Shown: positions 8,138-16,953, counted from the stretch's first letter. The stretch is DNA of 64,000 nucleotides from Diplocloster hominis (GCF_032380655.1 NZ_JAWDIY010000001.1:372001-436000), one strand, 5' to 3'. A program made the numbers and translations. Notes: generated by a model not told the origin, from the letters alone.

Positions 8138-9904
8138 GTGACAAGTAAAGGTGTTATATACGGAATCAACGGCCCGGTCGTCTATGTGAAGGGCCGGACT
8201 GAATTTAAAATGGCTGAGATGGTTTACGTCGGGAACGAGAGGCTTGTCGGTGAAGTAATCCGTCTATCCTCCGAGCGGACCACCATCCAGGTATATGAGG
8301 AGACCACCGGTGTCAAACCCGGCGAACCCGTGGTGGGAACCGGCGCGCCTATCTCAGTCACACTGGCGCCGGGTATTCTGGACAATATCTTTGACGGTAT
8401 CGAGCGTCCGCTGGCCAAAATAGCGGAGCGTTCCGGCGCTTATATATCCCGCGGTATCAGCGTGGATTCCCTGGACGGCGAGAAGCTGTGGGATGCCCAT
8501 ATAACCGTCCACAAGGGCCAGGAGGTTCTGGGCGGTTCGATTATCTGCGAAGTCCAGGAGACCCACGCCATTGTACACAAATGTATGGTTCCTCCCAATA
8601 TGGATGGAACGATTATCAGCGCAGTAACAGACGGTAAATATACCATTCACGATACCATCGCCGTGCTTCAGCTGGAGGACGGCACAGAGGTGAATCTAAC
8701 CATGGTCCAGAAATGGCCGATCCGTGTACCCAGGCCGGTACATAAGCGTTTTCCTGCTTCCCGGCCCCTGATCACCGGCCAGCGTATCCTGGACACCCTG
8801 TTCCCCATCGCCAAGGGAGGGACCGCTGCCGTGCCCGGAGGGTTCGGCACAGGAAAAACCATGACCCAGCATCAGATCGCCAAATGGTCTGACGCCGACA
8901 TTATTATCTATATCGGCTGCGGAGAGCGCGGAAATGAAATGACACAGGTACTGGAGGATTTCTCGAAGCTTGTGGACCCCCGTACCGGCAATAAACTGAT
9001 GGCCCGTACCACTCTGATCGCCAACACATCCAATATGCCCGTGGCGGCCCGTGAAGCCAGTATCTACACCGGCATCACCCTGGCCGAATACTACCGGGAC
9101 ATGGGATATGATGTGGCTATCATGGCGGATTCCACTTCCCGTTGGGCGGAGGCTCTTCGTGAGCTGTCCGGCCGCCTGGAGGAGATGCCCGCCGAGGAAG
9201 GTTTCCCGGCTTATCTGGCTTCCCGGCTCTCGGAGTTCTACGAGCGTGCCGGCATGATGCACAATATGAACGGTACGGAAGGCAGCGTATCCATAATCGG
9301 CGCTGTATCGCCCCAGGGCGGTGACTTCTCCGAGCCCGTAACCCAGAATACGAAGCGTTTCGTCCGCTGCTTCTGGGGTCTGGATAAATCCCTGGCCTAC
9401 GCCAGACATTTCCCTGCCATACACTGGCTTACCAGCTACAGTGAGTACCTGCAGGATCTGGCTCCCTGGTATAAGGACAATGTTTCACCCAACTTCGTGG
9501 ACTACCGGAACCAGCTGATGGCGATCCTGAACCAGGAGAGCTCCCTGATGGAAATCGTGAAGCTGATCGGCAGCGACGTCCTCCCGGACGACCAGAAGCT
9601 GGTATTGGAGATCGCCAGAGTCATCCGCCTGGGCTTCCTGCAGCAGAACGCCTTCCACCAGGAAGATACCTGCGTACCCATGGAAAAGCAGTTCCGGATG
9701 ATGGAGATCATTCTCTACCTCTACCGCAAGTGCAGATCGCTGATCACGATGGGAATGCCCATCTCCGTACTGCGGGAGGAAAATATATTTGAAAAAATCA
9801 TCTCTGTCAAATATGATATCGCCAATGATGAGATGTATAAATTTGATGAATATGAAAAAGATATCGATGCTTTCTATAACCGTGTTATGGAAAAGAATGC
9901 GTAA
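8138..9904 (+). CDS. V-type ATP synthase subunit A (catalytic)
   Basis: A 588-residue catalytic subunit that hydrolyses or makes ATP at the A/B interface. The start is GTG 8138, with GGAGG overlapping the end of subunit E. The P-loop GGFGTGKT is at about residues 233-240, the arginine/glutamate segment IIYIGCGERGNEMTQVLEDF follows, and the Walker B strand VAIMADSTSRWAEALRE is intact. The non-homologous insert typical of A subunits (VQETHAIVHKCMVPPNMDGT) is present. Length is normal (580-590). Identification is secure. Confidence 0.97.
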   Translation: MTSKGVIYGINGPVVYVKGRTEFKMAEMVYVGNERLVGEVIRLSSERTTIQVYEETTGVKPGEPVVGTGAPISVTLAPGILDNIFDGIERPLAKIAERSGAYISRGISVDSLDGEKLWDAHITVHKGQEVLGGSIICEVQETHAIVHKCMVPPNMDGTIISAVTDGKYTIHDTIAVLQLEDGTEVNLTMVQKWPIRVPRPVHKRFPASRPLITGQRILDTLFPIAKGGTAAVPGGFGTGKTMTQHQIAKWSDADIIIYIGCGERGNEMTQVLEDFSKLVDPRTGNKLMARTTLIANTSNMPVAAREASIYTGITLAEYYRDMGYDVAIMADSTSRWAEALRELSGRLEEMPAEEGFPAYLASRLSEFYERAGMMHNMNGTEGSVSIIGAVSPQGGDFSEPVTQNTKRFVRCFWGLDKSLAYARHFPAIHWLTSYSEYLQDLAPWYKDNVSPNFVDYRNQLMAILNQESSLMEIVKLIGSDVLPDDQKLVLEIARVIRLGFLQQNAFHQEDTCVPMEKQFRMMEIILYLYRKCRSLITMGMPISVLREENIFEKIISVKYDIANDEMYKFDEYEKDIDAFYNRVMEKNA

Positions 9905-9920
9905 GGAGGCCTGAAGCGGC

Positions 9921-11354
9921 ATGTCTATCGAATATTTAGGTTTAAGTGAGATTAATGGCCCTCTGATCGCTCTGGAAGGTGTAAAAAACGCCGCCTACGA
10001 GGAAATCGTAGAATTAACGGTTGAGGGCAAAGAAAAGAAATTAGGGCGTATTGTGGAAGTCTACGACGACAAAGCCGTTATCCAGGTGTTCGCCGGCTCG
10101 GAAAATATGTCCTTACACAATACCCATACAAAACTGACCGGGCATCCCATGGAAATCTCCCTGTCCCCGAAAATGCTGGGACGTACCTTTGATGGTCTGG
10201 GACGCCCCATAGACCGGCTGGGCAGAATCGTCTCCGATATTAAGCGGAACGTCAACGGCCTGCCCCTGAATCCGGTAACCCGTGAATATCCCAGGAACTA
10301 CATCCGTACCGGTATCTCCGCCATCGACGGCCTGACTACCCTGATCCGGGGCCAGAAGCTGCCGATCTTCTCCGGGAACGGCCTTCCCCACAATGAGCTG
10401 GCCGCCCAGATCGTGCGCCAGGCTTCTCTGGGAGACGCCGAAGCGGATAAAAACTTCGCCATCGTATTCGCCGCCATGGGCGTCAAGTACGATGTAGCCG
10501 ATTTCTTCCGCAGGACCTTCCAGGAAAGCGGGGCGTCAGATCACGTGGTCATGTTCTTAAACCTGGCCAACGACCCGGTGGTGGAACGGCTGATCACACC
10601 CAAAGTAGCTTTAACTGTGGCCGAATATCTGGCCTTTGACTGCAACATGCATGTGCTGGTCATCTTAACGGATATGACCTCCTTCGCGGAGGCCATGCGT
10701 GAGGTCTCCTCCTCCAAGGGCGAGATCCCTTCCAGAAAGGGTTATCCCGGCTACCTGTACAGCGAACTGGCCACCATCTATGAACGCGCCGGTATCGTGG
10801 AGGGCGTAAACGGTTCTGTCACGCAGATCCCGATTCTGACCATGCCCAACGATGACATCACGCACCCGATCCCCGACCTGACCGGATACATTACCGAAGG
10901 CCAGATCGTGCTGGACCGGAACCTGCACGGCCAGTCCGTGTATCCGCCGATCAATATCCTTCCTTCCCTGTCCCGTCTGATGAAGGACGGTATCGGTGAA
11001 GGGTTCACCAGGGCCGACCATCAGGATGTAGCCAATCAGCTGTTCTCCTGTTACGCAAAAGTGGGAGACGCCAGAGCCCTGGCCTCCGTTATCGGGGAAG
11101 ACGAACTGTCCCCTCTGGATAAAAAATATCTGGAATTCGGGAAAGCCTTCGAGTTAGAATTCCTGGGCCAGAGAGCCGACGAAAACCGTACCATCGAAAC
11201 GACACTGGACATCGGCTGGCACCTGCTGCGTATGCTGCCCAGGGAAGAGCTGGACCGTATCGATACAAAGGTACTGGATGTATATTATAATAAAGAAGAA
11301 TCTGAGCTGCCTTCCGAAGAGGACAGCACAGATGGACCTTCCAACGCAGAATAA
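9921..11354 (+). CDS. V-type ATP synthase subunit B (regulatory)
   Basis: A 477-residue non-catalytic partner of subunit A. Family motifs include GRTFDGLGRPIDRLG, the YIRTGISAIDGLTTLIRGQKLPIFS region that replaces the P-loop, FAIVFAAMGVKYDVADFF, and PDLTGYITEGQIVLDRNLHGQSVYPPI. A ribosome site AAGGAGG precedes the ATG, 16 bases after subunit A. The C-terminal tail (EESELPSEEDSTDGPSNAE) is acidic and variable. Confidence 0.97.
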   Translation: MSIEYLGLSEINGPLIALEGVKNAAYEEIVELTVEGKEKKLGRIVEVYDDKAVIQVFAGSENMSLHNTHTKLTGHPMEISLSPKMLGRTFDGLGRPIDRLGRIVSDIKRNVNGLPLNPVTREYPRNYIRTGISAIDGLTTLIRGQKLPIFSGNGLPHNELAAQIVRQASLGDAEADKNFAIVFAAMGVKYDVADFFRRTFQESGASDHVVMFLNLANDPVVERLITPKVALTVAEYLAFDCNMHVLVILTDMTSFAEAMREVSSSKGEIPSRKGYPGYLYSELATIYERAGIVEGVNGSVTQIPILTMPNDDITHPIPDLTGYITEGQIVLDRNLHGQSVYPPINILPSLSRLMKDGIGEGFTRADHQDVANQLFSCYAKVGDARALASVIGEDELSPLDKKYLEFGKAFELEFLGQRADENRTIETTLDIGWHLLRMLPREELDRIDTKVLDVYYNKEESELPSEEDSTDGPSNAE

Positions 11355-11365
11355 GAGGTGATTTC

Positions 11366-11983
11366 ATGGATCCCAGAACATTTCCCACAAAAGGAAATCT
11401 GATGTTAGCGAAAAACTCCCTGGTACTTTCCAGGCAGGGTTTCGACCTGATGGACAAAAAACGGAATATTCTGATACGGGAAATCATGAATCTGATCGAT
11501 CAGGCAAAGGAAATCCAGACCCAGATCGATTCCACCTTCACAGCGGCTTATATCGCCCTCCAGAAGGCTAATATCGAGATGGGGATCCATTACGTCTACG
11601 ATCTGGCCGGGACTATCCCCATCGAGTCCTCCATCGAGATCAAGTCCCGAAGTGTCATGGGGACAGAAATCCCCCTGGTCCGGTACGAAAGCCAGACCAA
11701 TGCTCCGGCCTACGATTTCATGTCCACCAAGGAGTCATTAGATAAAGCCAAAACCTGTTTTGAAAAAGTGAAGGACCTGACGATTCAGCTGGCCATGATT
11801 GAAAACGCCGCCTACCGGCTGGCAGCCAATATCAAGAAAACCCAAAAACGCGCCAACGCGCTGAAGAATATTACGATCCCCCACTATACGGAGCTGGTCA
11901 CATCGATCACCAACGCTCTGGAAGAAAAGGAACGGGAAGAATTCACCCGTCTGAAAGTAATAAAACGGATGCAGTCCAAATAA
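11366..11983 (+). CDS. V-type ATP synthase subunit D (central rotor)
   Basis: A 205-residue coiled-coil rotor shaft subunit. The conserved N-terminus (FPTKGNLMLAKNSLVLSRQGFDLMDKKRNILIREIM) and C-terminal helix (AYRLAANIKKTQKRANALKNITIPHY) form the two-helix shaft. It is the last gene of the operon and is followed by a good intrinsic terminator. Length fits the family (200-215). Confidence 0.95.
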   Translation: MDPRTFPTKGNLMLAKNSLVLSRQGFDLMDKKRNILIREIMNLIDQAKEIQTQIDSTFTAAYIALQKANIEMGIHYVYDLAGTIPIESSIEIKSRSVMGTEIPLVRYESQTNAPAYDFMSTKESLDKAKTCFEKVKDLTIQLAMIENAAYRLAANIKKTQKRANALKNITIPHYTELVTSITNALEEKEREEFTRLKVIKRMQSK

Positions 11984-11997
11984 AACAGAAGATACAA

Positions 11998-12043
11998 AGA
12001 AACGCCGTATGATGCGATACCGCTTCCTACGGCGTTTCTTTTA
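11998..12043 (+). terminator. Intrinsic terminator of V-ATPase operon
   Basis: A 10-bp perfect stem (12000-12009 with 12028-12037, AAACGCCGTA type) is followed by CTTTTATCT, 15 bases after the subunit D stop. Confidence 0.85.
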
Positions 12044-12071
12044 TCTATATCAACTATATCAAATCTCCTAT

Positions 12072-12110
12072 CCCACACCCCCTCTTTATCCCGCACAATC
12101 CCTGCCCCCC
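12072..12110 (-). other. G-quadruplex motif on the minus strand
   Basis: The plus strand carries five C-runs (12072-12074, 12078-12082, 12090-12092, 12100-12102, 12105-12110) separated by 3, 7, 7 and 2 bases. This satisfies the usual rule of at least four G-tracts with loops of 1-7 on the opposite strand. The surrounding 12044-12180 segment is strikingly poor in G on the plus strand. No gene is seen from 12044 to 12410. Confidence 0.55.
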
Positions 12111-12412
12111 ATAAGCGCTATAAATCCTCTCATCCCTTCCCCCCATATTTCTCCCGTCCGGATTCCGGCTAATCGAACCCACCTCCTGCAATCTGCATAA
12201 AATTCTTTCTTAGCAGTCTAATAACCTATATCCTATAACCACCAATAAATCCCTCATTTATTATCATACAATGACCCCCTTACCGGTCCGTTATCAGACA
12301 ATTTTCGACATTTCGGACCATCGTTCAGACGATAAAAAAGTCAATACTTTTTTCAACATATTTTTTAAAAAACGTCGATTTATGAGGATTAAACAAAACC
12401 TCTGTTCGTTTT

Positions 12413-12519
12413 TTATCCACTCACATTCGCTCGATTTATGTGATTTAATGTGGATAATGTGCATAACTTAGTGTATAACTCGATTTCATCTACTTTTTTC
12501 GAGTTTTCAATGTGGATAA
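12413..12519. promoter_or_regulatory. Cluster of DnaA boxes
   Basis: Two perfect DnaA boxes in the minus sense (TGTGGATAA at 12449-12457 and 12511-12519) flank TGTGCATAA (12458-12466, one mismatch, directly abutting the first) and AGTGTATAA (12470-12478, two mismatches). TTATCCACT at 12413-12421 is an 8/9 match in the other orientation. A run of A/T tracts at 12340-12375 lies beside it. No dnaA or dnaN gene is near, and the flanking genes converge on this site, which argues against the main origin. Confidence 0.6.
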
Positions 12520-12620
12520 CTTTTTCCATAACACCCCCTTTTTATGTTAAGTACTATCGACGAAATTTGACATTTTTGTGCAAAATGCATACTCTCCTCC
12601 TTGTCAACACCAAAGCCCAA

Positions 12621-12638
12621 TGTACTTAATAAAGTACA
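12621..12638. promoter_or_regulatory. Operator-like palindrome
   Basis: TGTACTT and AAGTACA form a perfect 7-4-7 inverted repeat in the gene-free interval. It resembles a dimeric repressor site, but no gene start lies next to it and the binding protein is unknown. Confidence 0.3.
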
Positions 12639-12770
12639 CTTTCATTTTGCTACCATCCCCGAATCCCAACCTATAAACTCACTCTAAATTATAATAAGCC
12701 CGAATCTGTGAAAATCAATCTGCGTAAATGTTACCTGAAAAGGGCTAGCACAAAAATCTTAAAATCCCCA

Positions 12771-13189
12771 GGGCCAGGAACGGTTCTTCCTCTGGTTTGG
12801 GATGCCCTTTGCCTCAGGCGGCGCTGACCGGCCCGAATCCTGGGCTGCCAAAGGCACTGGGGGGCCGTTTGTTTCACCCTGGACGAGCATAGGGCGGCTG
12901 AGCAGCAGCTTGGTGAGAAAGAAGCCCCAGATTCAGGATGCGGGGCGGCCTTCACGGCCGACACGCAAGGGCCACTGAACCGGGAACGCATCATGCGTTC
13001 CTGGTGAATTGGCCCGGTTCCTGAATCTGGGGCTTCTTTCTCACCTAGCTGCTGCCAGCGCAAGCCCTCCGCTCGTCCAGGGTGACACAAACGGCCCCCC
13101 AGTGCCTTTGGCAGCCCAGGATTCGGGCCGGTCAGCGCCGCCTGAGGCAAAGGGCATACCCAAACCAGAGGAAGAACCGTTCCTGGCCC
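12771..13189. repeat. Large GC-rich inverted repeat (419 bp)
   Basis: Two arms of about 170 bp (12771-12938 and 13019-13189) are near-perfect reverse complements. The main difference is a patch at 12888-12912 against 13046-13072, plus a few single-base changes. The 80-bp centre holds further nested hairpins, including GGAACGCAT/ATGCGTTCC at about 12983-13001. The G+C content is visibly far above the AT-rich flanks. Open frames inside it exist on both strands but mirror the symmetry and lack ribosome sites, so I read it as a non-coding foldback element, either a mobile MITE-like unit or a structured RNA. No target duplication was found. Confidence 0.85.
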
Positions 13190-13210
13190 GTTCCCAGCCC
13201 GCTTAAAGCC

Positions 13211-13240
13211 TAAAAAAAGACCTCTGCATCCGCAGAGGTC
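13211..13240 (-). terminator. Intrinsic terminator of SH3/NlpC gene
   Basis: On the minus strand, GACCTCTGC (13232-13240) pairs with 13219-13227 and is followed by TTTTTTTA. Confidence 0.9.
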
Positions 13241-13249
13241 CTAACTTTA

Positions 13250-14392
13250 CTAATTCAGATAACTAACAGCCTTAACCGGTGACCGGTAATTGTAGTTCGA
13301 TACTTTGATCCCGCCCTGAGGGGTACTGGCGTGGACTACCTGGCCATTTCCGATATACAGTGCCACATGATTGATGCTTCCCCCGTTAGAGTAGAACAAC
13401 AGGTCTCCAGGCTGGATAGAATCCATAGAAATCTCTCTTCCGCCTGCTGCCTGGGATCTGGAATCTCTCGGGATTCCCACCCCGTTATTCGCGAATACCG
13501 CCATGGTGAATCCGGAACAATCCGCCCCGTCTGTCAGGCTGGTGCCGCCGGCTACATAGGGATGACCCACTACGCTGAGTGCTGTATTGATGATAGCCGC
13601 TCTGCTGCCGGATGCTTCTCCACCTGAGGAAGGCACTGCGCTTTCCTCTGACTTGGAACTCTTCGACTGGGAATTCGCATCCGCCTGTCTCGCAGCGTTT
13701 TGTGCCGCCTGCTTGGCTGCCTCTTCTTTTTCCAGTCTGGCCTGCTCTTCCTCTGTCGATTCTGCCTGTACAAAATCTGTTCTGATATCTACATATTCAC
13801 TGGATACGAATCCGACTACGTCGGCGTCTAAGGATACCTTAACCCAGCCGTCCAGCTCTTCCACTACGTCCAGTTCTTCATCGATGGGTACCAGCGTCAG
13901 GATCGTGGATTCCGTGTTCATCTCCTGGCGTACATAAAGGGTGGTGGTATTTACCTTCGCTACCCTGTGGCCAACCTGCTTGGCCAGTTCTTCGCCCGCT
14001 TCCCCCGTAACTACGTATTCTCCTTTTACATATCCGGTAACGGTGCCTGAGGTGATCTGATACCAGTCTCCCTCTGAGCCCTGAACGGTAGCTGCCGAAT
14101 TATTATATAATTTACCGAGAATCTGGCCTTCTTCACTGGCGCTGTCTCGAATGTTCACGTAATTATCTACCTGCGCTATGGCGATGTCCGAATATTCAGA
14201 CTTTACGGTGGGGACCAGATATTCCTTTATCTGGGCGTCCACATTTGGATTCGTGGTTTCTGCTTCTGTAAGTATTGTGCCGATTCCTGCTGTGACTCCT
14301 GCTGTTCCCGCTGCCGCGCTCATAGTCATTCCGCTGAATGTGATCGCGCCGACCAGACAGCCTGTTGCAATTCTCAGGTACTTGCTTTTCAT
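13250..14392 (-). CDS. Secreted SH3-domain NlpC/P60 peptidoglycan endopeptidase
   Basis: A 380-residue exported cell-wall hydrolase expected to cleave gamma-D-Glu-diamino acid bonds in stem peptides. It has a signal peptide (about 1-28, ending near SAAAG) and two bacterial SH3 domains (about 72-128 with NVNIRDSASEEGQILGKL; about 142-205 with TLYVRQEMNTESTILT). A charged Ala/Gln/Ser-rich linker spans about 210-260. The C-terminal NlpC/P60 domain has catalytic Cys in GADCSGFT (about 291) and histidines in NHVALYIG and VVHAST. A GGAGG site lies 6 bases before the ATG. It has its own terminator. A role in cell separation or growth is inferred. Confidence 0.93.
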   Translation of the reverse strand: MKSKYLRIATGCLVGAITFSGMTMSAAAGTAGVTAGIGTILTEAETTNPNVDAQIKEYLVPTVKSEYSDIAIAQVDNYVNIRDSASEEGQILGKLYNNSAATVQGSEGDWYQITSGTVTGYVKGEYVVTGEAGEELAKQVGHRVAKVNTTTLYVRQEMNTESTILTLVPIDEELDVVEELDGWVKVSLDADVVGFVSSEYVDIRTDFVQAESTEEEQARLEKEEAAKQAAQNAARQADANSQSKSSKSEESAVPSSGGEASGSRAAIINTALSVVGHPYVAGGTSLTDGADCSGFTMAVFANNGVGIPRDSRSQAAGGREISMDSIQPGDLLFYSNGGSINHVALYIGNGQVVHASTPQGGIKVSNYNYRSPVKAVSYLN

Positions 14393-14562
14393 GTGAATCC
14401 TCCGAACTATTAGTTATTTCAGATATATTATTAATTATTACAAATTTGTTACAAATGTTAAATCCAGTATACTGCAAGCACAGAGCCTTGTCAATACACT
14501 GGATAAATTTAACATTTTGTTCAGAATTCACATTTTGTTAATATTTAAGGGCCTTTAAGGGC

Positions 14563-15486
14563 TTATTTCAGGGTCAGTAAATACTTTTGAACGGAGGTTA
14601 CCGCGTTCGCCCCATCAGATACCGCCGTAACAATTTGCCGTAACATTTTCGTTCGCACATCCCCGGCCGCAAACACGCCCGGAATATTCGTAAGGCCTTC
14701 TTCCCCTGCGATCAGATATTTCCCTTCATCCATCTCCACCGGATGTTCAAATTCATCGGAATTCGGAAGGATTCCCACCGCAATAAAAATGCCGTCTACC
14801 GCAAGCTCGCTGGCCTCGCCGGTTTTCTTATTATGAAGCTTCAGTTTTTCTACCTGCTGCCCCCCGCTGATCTCATCCACAACCGTATCCCAGACCATTT
14901 CCACATTATCCAGTTCGAATAGATTATGCTGCAGTATGTTTGCCGCACGCAGCTCATCCCTGCGGTGGATTACATATACCTTTTTGCAGATTCGGGCCAG
15001 AAAGATCGCGTCCTCCACGGCTACGTCCCCGCCGCCGGCCACCGCTACCGTTTTACCGCGGAAAAACGCGCCGTCGCAGGTCGCACAGTAGGAAACGCCC
15101 ATACCTGACAGTTCTTCTTCCCCCGGTACACCCAGCTTCCTGTGACGGGCACCGGTGGCGATAATGACTGCTTTCGCTTCGTAGGTTTCCTGATCCGTGA
15201 TCACTTTCTTAACCGCGCCGTCATCCACCAGCCTGCGCACTTGTGCCTCGGCAAATACCGCACCCAGTTCATCCGCATGCTCCCGGAACTTGGTTCCCAT
15301 TTCAAATCCATTGATCCCTTTTAAGCCGGGATAGTTATCCACTTCGTAAGTATTCAGCACCTGGCCGCCGCTGGCATAGTTTTTCTCCATTACCAGTGTA
15401 TCCAGTTTCGCCCGCTGGGCATAGATCGCGGCGGACAGTCCGGCCGGCCCGCTTCCTATTATAATAAGATCATATATATGTCCCAT
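14563..15486 (-). CDS. trxB: Thioredoxin reductase
   Basis: A 307-residue FAD/NADPH flavoprotein that reduces thioredoxin. The FAD motif GSGPAGLSAA is near the N-terminus, the redox pair CATC lies in GVSYCATCDGAFF (about residues 134-137), the NADPH motif VAGGGDVAVEDA follows, and the C-terminal FAD motif is GVFAAGDVRTK. I place the start at 15486 (MGHIYDL) because AAGGAG sits 7 bases upstream; an in-frame ATG at 15510 has no ribosome site. It lies just downstream, in the same direction, of the rubrerythrin and perR genes, forming a thiol/peroxide stress neighbourhood. Confidence 0.95.
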   Translation of the reverse strand: MGHIYDLIIIGSGPAGLSAAIYAQRAKLDTLVMEKNYASGGQVLNTYEVDNYPGLKGINGFEMGTKFREHADELGAVFAEAQVRRLVDDGAVKKVITDQETYEAKAVIIATGARHRKLGVPGEEELSGMGVSYCATCDGAFFRGKTVAVAGGGDVAVEDAIFLARICKKVYVIHRRDELRAANILQHNLFELDNVEMVWDTVVDEISGGQQVEKLKLHNKKTGEASELAVDGIFIAVGILPNSDEFEHPVEMDEGKYLIAGEEGLTNIPGVFAAGDVRTKMLRQIVTAVSDGANAVTSVQKYLLTLK

Positions 15487-15602
15487 ATCGCTGTACTCCT
15501 TTTCTTCCATTTTTTCTGGAGATCGATCCGCTCTCTCCCTATTATTTTAGCAGTTATATACCAAATCTATTCCGCTCAACAATTAGTATTCCCCTGTTTA
15601 AG

Positions 15603-15643
15603 AAAAAATCCGCCGATCCTATGTAAACCTCGACGGATTTTAA
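15603..15643 (-). terminator. Intrinsic terminator of rubrerythrin gene
   Basis: On the minus strand, AAAATCCGTCGA pairs across a 17-base loop with TCGGCGGATTTT (one G-T pair) and runs into TTTTTTCTT. Confidence 0.8.
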
Positions 15644-15703
15644 CTATTGAGCCGGAACAGATCTGATATGGACATGTCCCACTTCTATAAATAAACTGTT
15701 CTT

Positions 15704-16240
15704 TTAGTAATTTTCAACTTTTCTTTCAAAATATGCGCGGGGATGGGAACATACCGGGCAAATCTCAGGAGCTTCCTCTGCCATATGTACATAACCGCAG
15801 TTTCTGCATTTCCATCCCAGAGGAGCATCGGTCTTGAAGGTCTTGTCTGCCTTATAGCTGTCTAATAACTTCAGGTAACGTTTTTCATGGGCAGCTTCCA
15901 CACGGGCAACGCCTTCGAACTTAACCGCAAGCTCTTCAAAGCCCTCTTCTCTGGCTTCTCTGGCCATACGGGCATACATATCGGTCCACTCGTAGTTTTC
16001 TCCCTCAGCCGCGCTTAAAAGATTCTCATCTACACTGCCGATTCCGTAAAGCTCCTTGAACCACATTTTTGCATGTTCTTTTTCCTGATCCGCTGTCTCC
16101 AGGTACAGAGCCGCCATCTGCTCAAATCCCGCTTTCTTCGCTGCGGAAGCGAAATATGTATACTTGTTTCTTGCCATCGATTCTCCGGCAAATGCGTCTG
16201 CCAAATTTTGGGCTGTCTTTGTTCCATCGTACTTTGACAT
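15704..16240 (-). CDS. Rubrerythrin
   Basis: A 178-residue non-haem diiron peroxidase that reduces H2O2 in anaerobes. The N-terminal ferritin-like domain carries the Glu/His ligands (GESMARNKY, ADQEKEHAKMW, ARVEAAHEKRY). The C-terminal rubredoxin domain has CRNCGY and CPVCSH. Length is normal. The start at 16240 (MSKYDGT) follows GAAGGAGG. It is next to a second, reversed-order rubrerythrin and perR, so regulation by PerR is likely, though no PerR-box was seen directly before this gene. Confidence 0.95.
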   Translation of the reverse strand: MSKYDGTKTAQNLADAFAGESMARNKYTYFASAAKKAGFEQMAALYLETADQEKEHAKMWFKELYGIGSVDENLLSAAEGENYEWTDMYARMAREAREEGFEELAVKFEGVARVEAAHEKRYLKLLDSYKADKTFKTDAPLGWKCRNCGYVHMAEEAPEICPVCSHPRAYFERKVENY

Positions 16241-16287
16241 GTGTTTCTCCTCCTTCGTTTCCAACATGGACGTTAGGCGCCTGTTGA

Positions 16288-16322
16288 ATAAATAAGGGCA
16301 GGCATTATCCCTTTGCCTGCCC
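16288..16322 (-). terminator. Terminator between the two rubrerythrin genes
   Basis: On the minus strand, GGGCAGGC pairs with GCCTGCCC across an 11-base loop and is followed by TTATTTATT, about 30 bases after the upstream stop. The T-tract is interrupted, so some read-through into the next gene is possible. Confidence 0.65.
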
Positions 16323-16352
16323 CGTTATGAATGCCTATGTTTTATTATCCTA

Positions 16353-16895
16353 TTATGCGAAGTATCTGTCAAGTAAACCTTTGAAAGCTTTACCGTGACG
16401 GGCCTCGTCTCTGGCCATTTCATGAACAGTATCATGGATCGCGTCCAGATTAGCAGCTTTCGCGCGTTTTGCCAGGTCGAATTTACCAGCGGTAGCGCCG
16501 TTCTCAGCTTCTACACGCATCTCCAGGTTTTTCTTGGTGCTGGCGGTAACTACTTCACCTAAAAGCTCTGCAAATTTTGCAGCATGCTCTGCTTCTTCGT
16601 AAGCAGCTTTTTCATAGTAAAGGCCTACTTCCGGATATCCTTCTCTGTGAGCTACTCTCGCCATAGCCAGGTACATACCTACTTCGGAACATTCGCCCTC
16701 AAAATTCATTCTCAGGTCTTTGATAATATCTTCGCTGACACCCTGAGCTACTCCAACTACGTGCTCAGCTGCCCACTGCATCTCGCCGGACTGCTCGATG
16801 AATTTCTCAGCAGGTGCTTTACAGATCGGACAGAACTCCGGTGCAGAATCTCCCTCATGAACATAACCACATACAGAACATACAAATTTTTTCAT
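16353..16895 (-). CDS. Reverse rubrerythrin
   Basis: A 180-residue protein with the domain order opposite to classical rubrerythrin: an N-terminal rubredoxin centre (C6, C9, C22, C25) followed by a ferritin-like diiron domain (NFEGECSEVGMYLAMARVA, AAYEEAEHAAKF, EMARDEARHGKAF). Characterised clostridial members act as NADH-linked H2O2 and O2 reductases with a rubredoxin-oxidoreductase partner. It has AAGGAG upstream of the ATG. A palindromic PerR-like box lies about 46-58 bases before the start, supporting peroxide induction. Confidence 0.93.
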   Translation of the reverse strand: MKKFVCSVCGYVHEGDSAPEFCPICKAPAEKFIEQSGEMQWAAEHVVGVAQGVSEDIIKDLRMNFEGECSEVGMYLAMARVAHREGYPEVGLYYEKAAYEEAEHAAKFAELLGEVVTASTKKNLEMRVEAENGATAGKFDLAKRAKAANLDAIHDTVHEMARDEARHGKAFKGLLDRYFA

Positions 16896-16940
16896 CTTAC
16901 TTATCTCCTTTTCTTTTTTTATATTTTATTTTTTAATAGT

Positions 16941-16953
16941 AGTAACGATTACT
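16941..16953. promoter_or_regulatory. PerR-like operator before reverse rubrerythrin
   Basis: AGTAACGATTACT is a 5-3-5 inverted repeat with half-site AGTAA/TTACT, similar to the palindrome in front of perR itself. The position upstream of a peroxide-detoxifying gene suits repression by PerR. Confidence 0.55.

Noticed and set aside
12413..12519. Chromosomal replication origin
   Set aside because: DnaA boxes are present, but dnaA/dnaN are absent, flanking genes converge rather than diverge, and parABS plus strand bias point to an origin right of the window.
12731..13150. 139-codon minus-strand frame, and a 65-codon plus-strand frame at 13009-13206
   Set aside because: They lie within the inverted repeat, mirror each other through the symmetry, have odd Pro/Arg/Ser-rich composition and lack ribosome sites.
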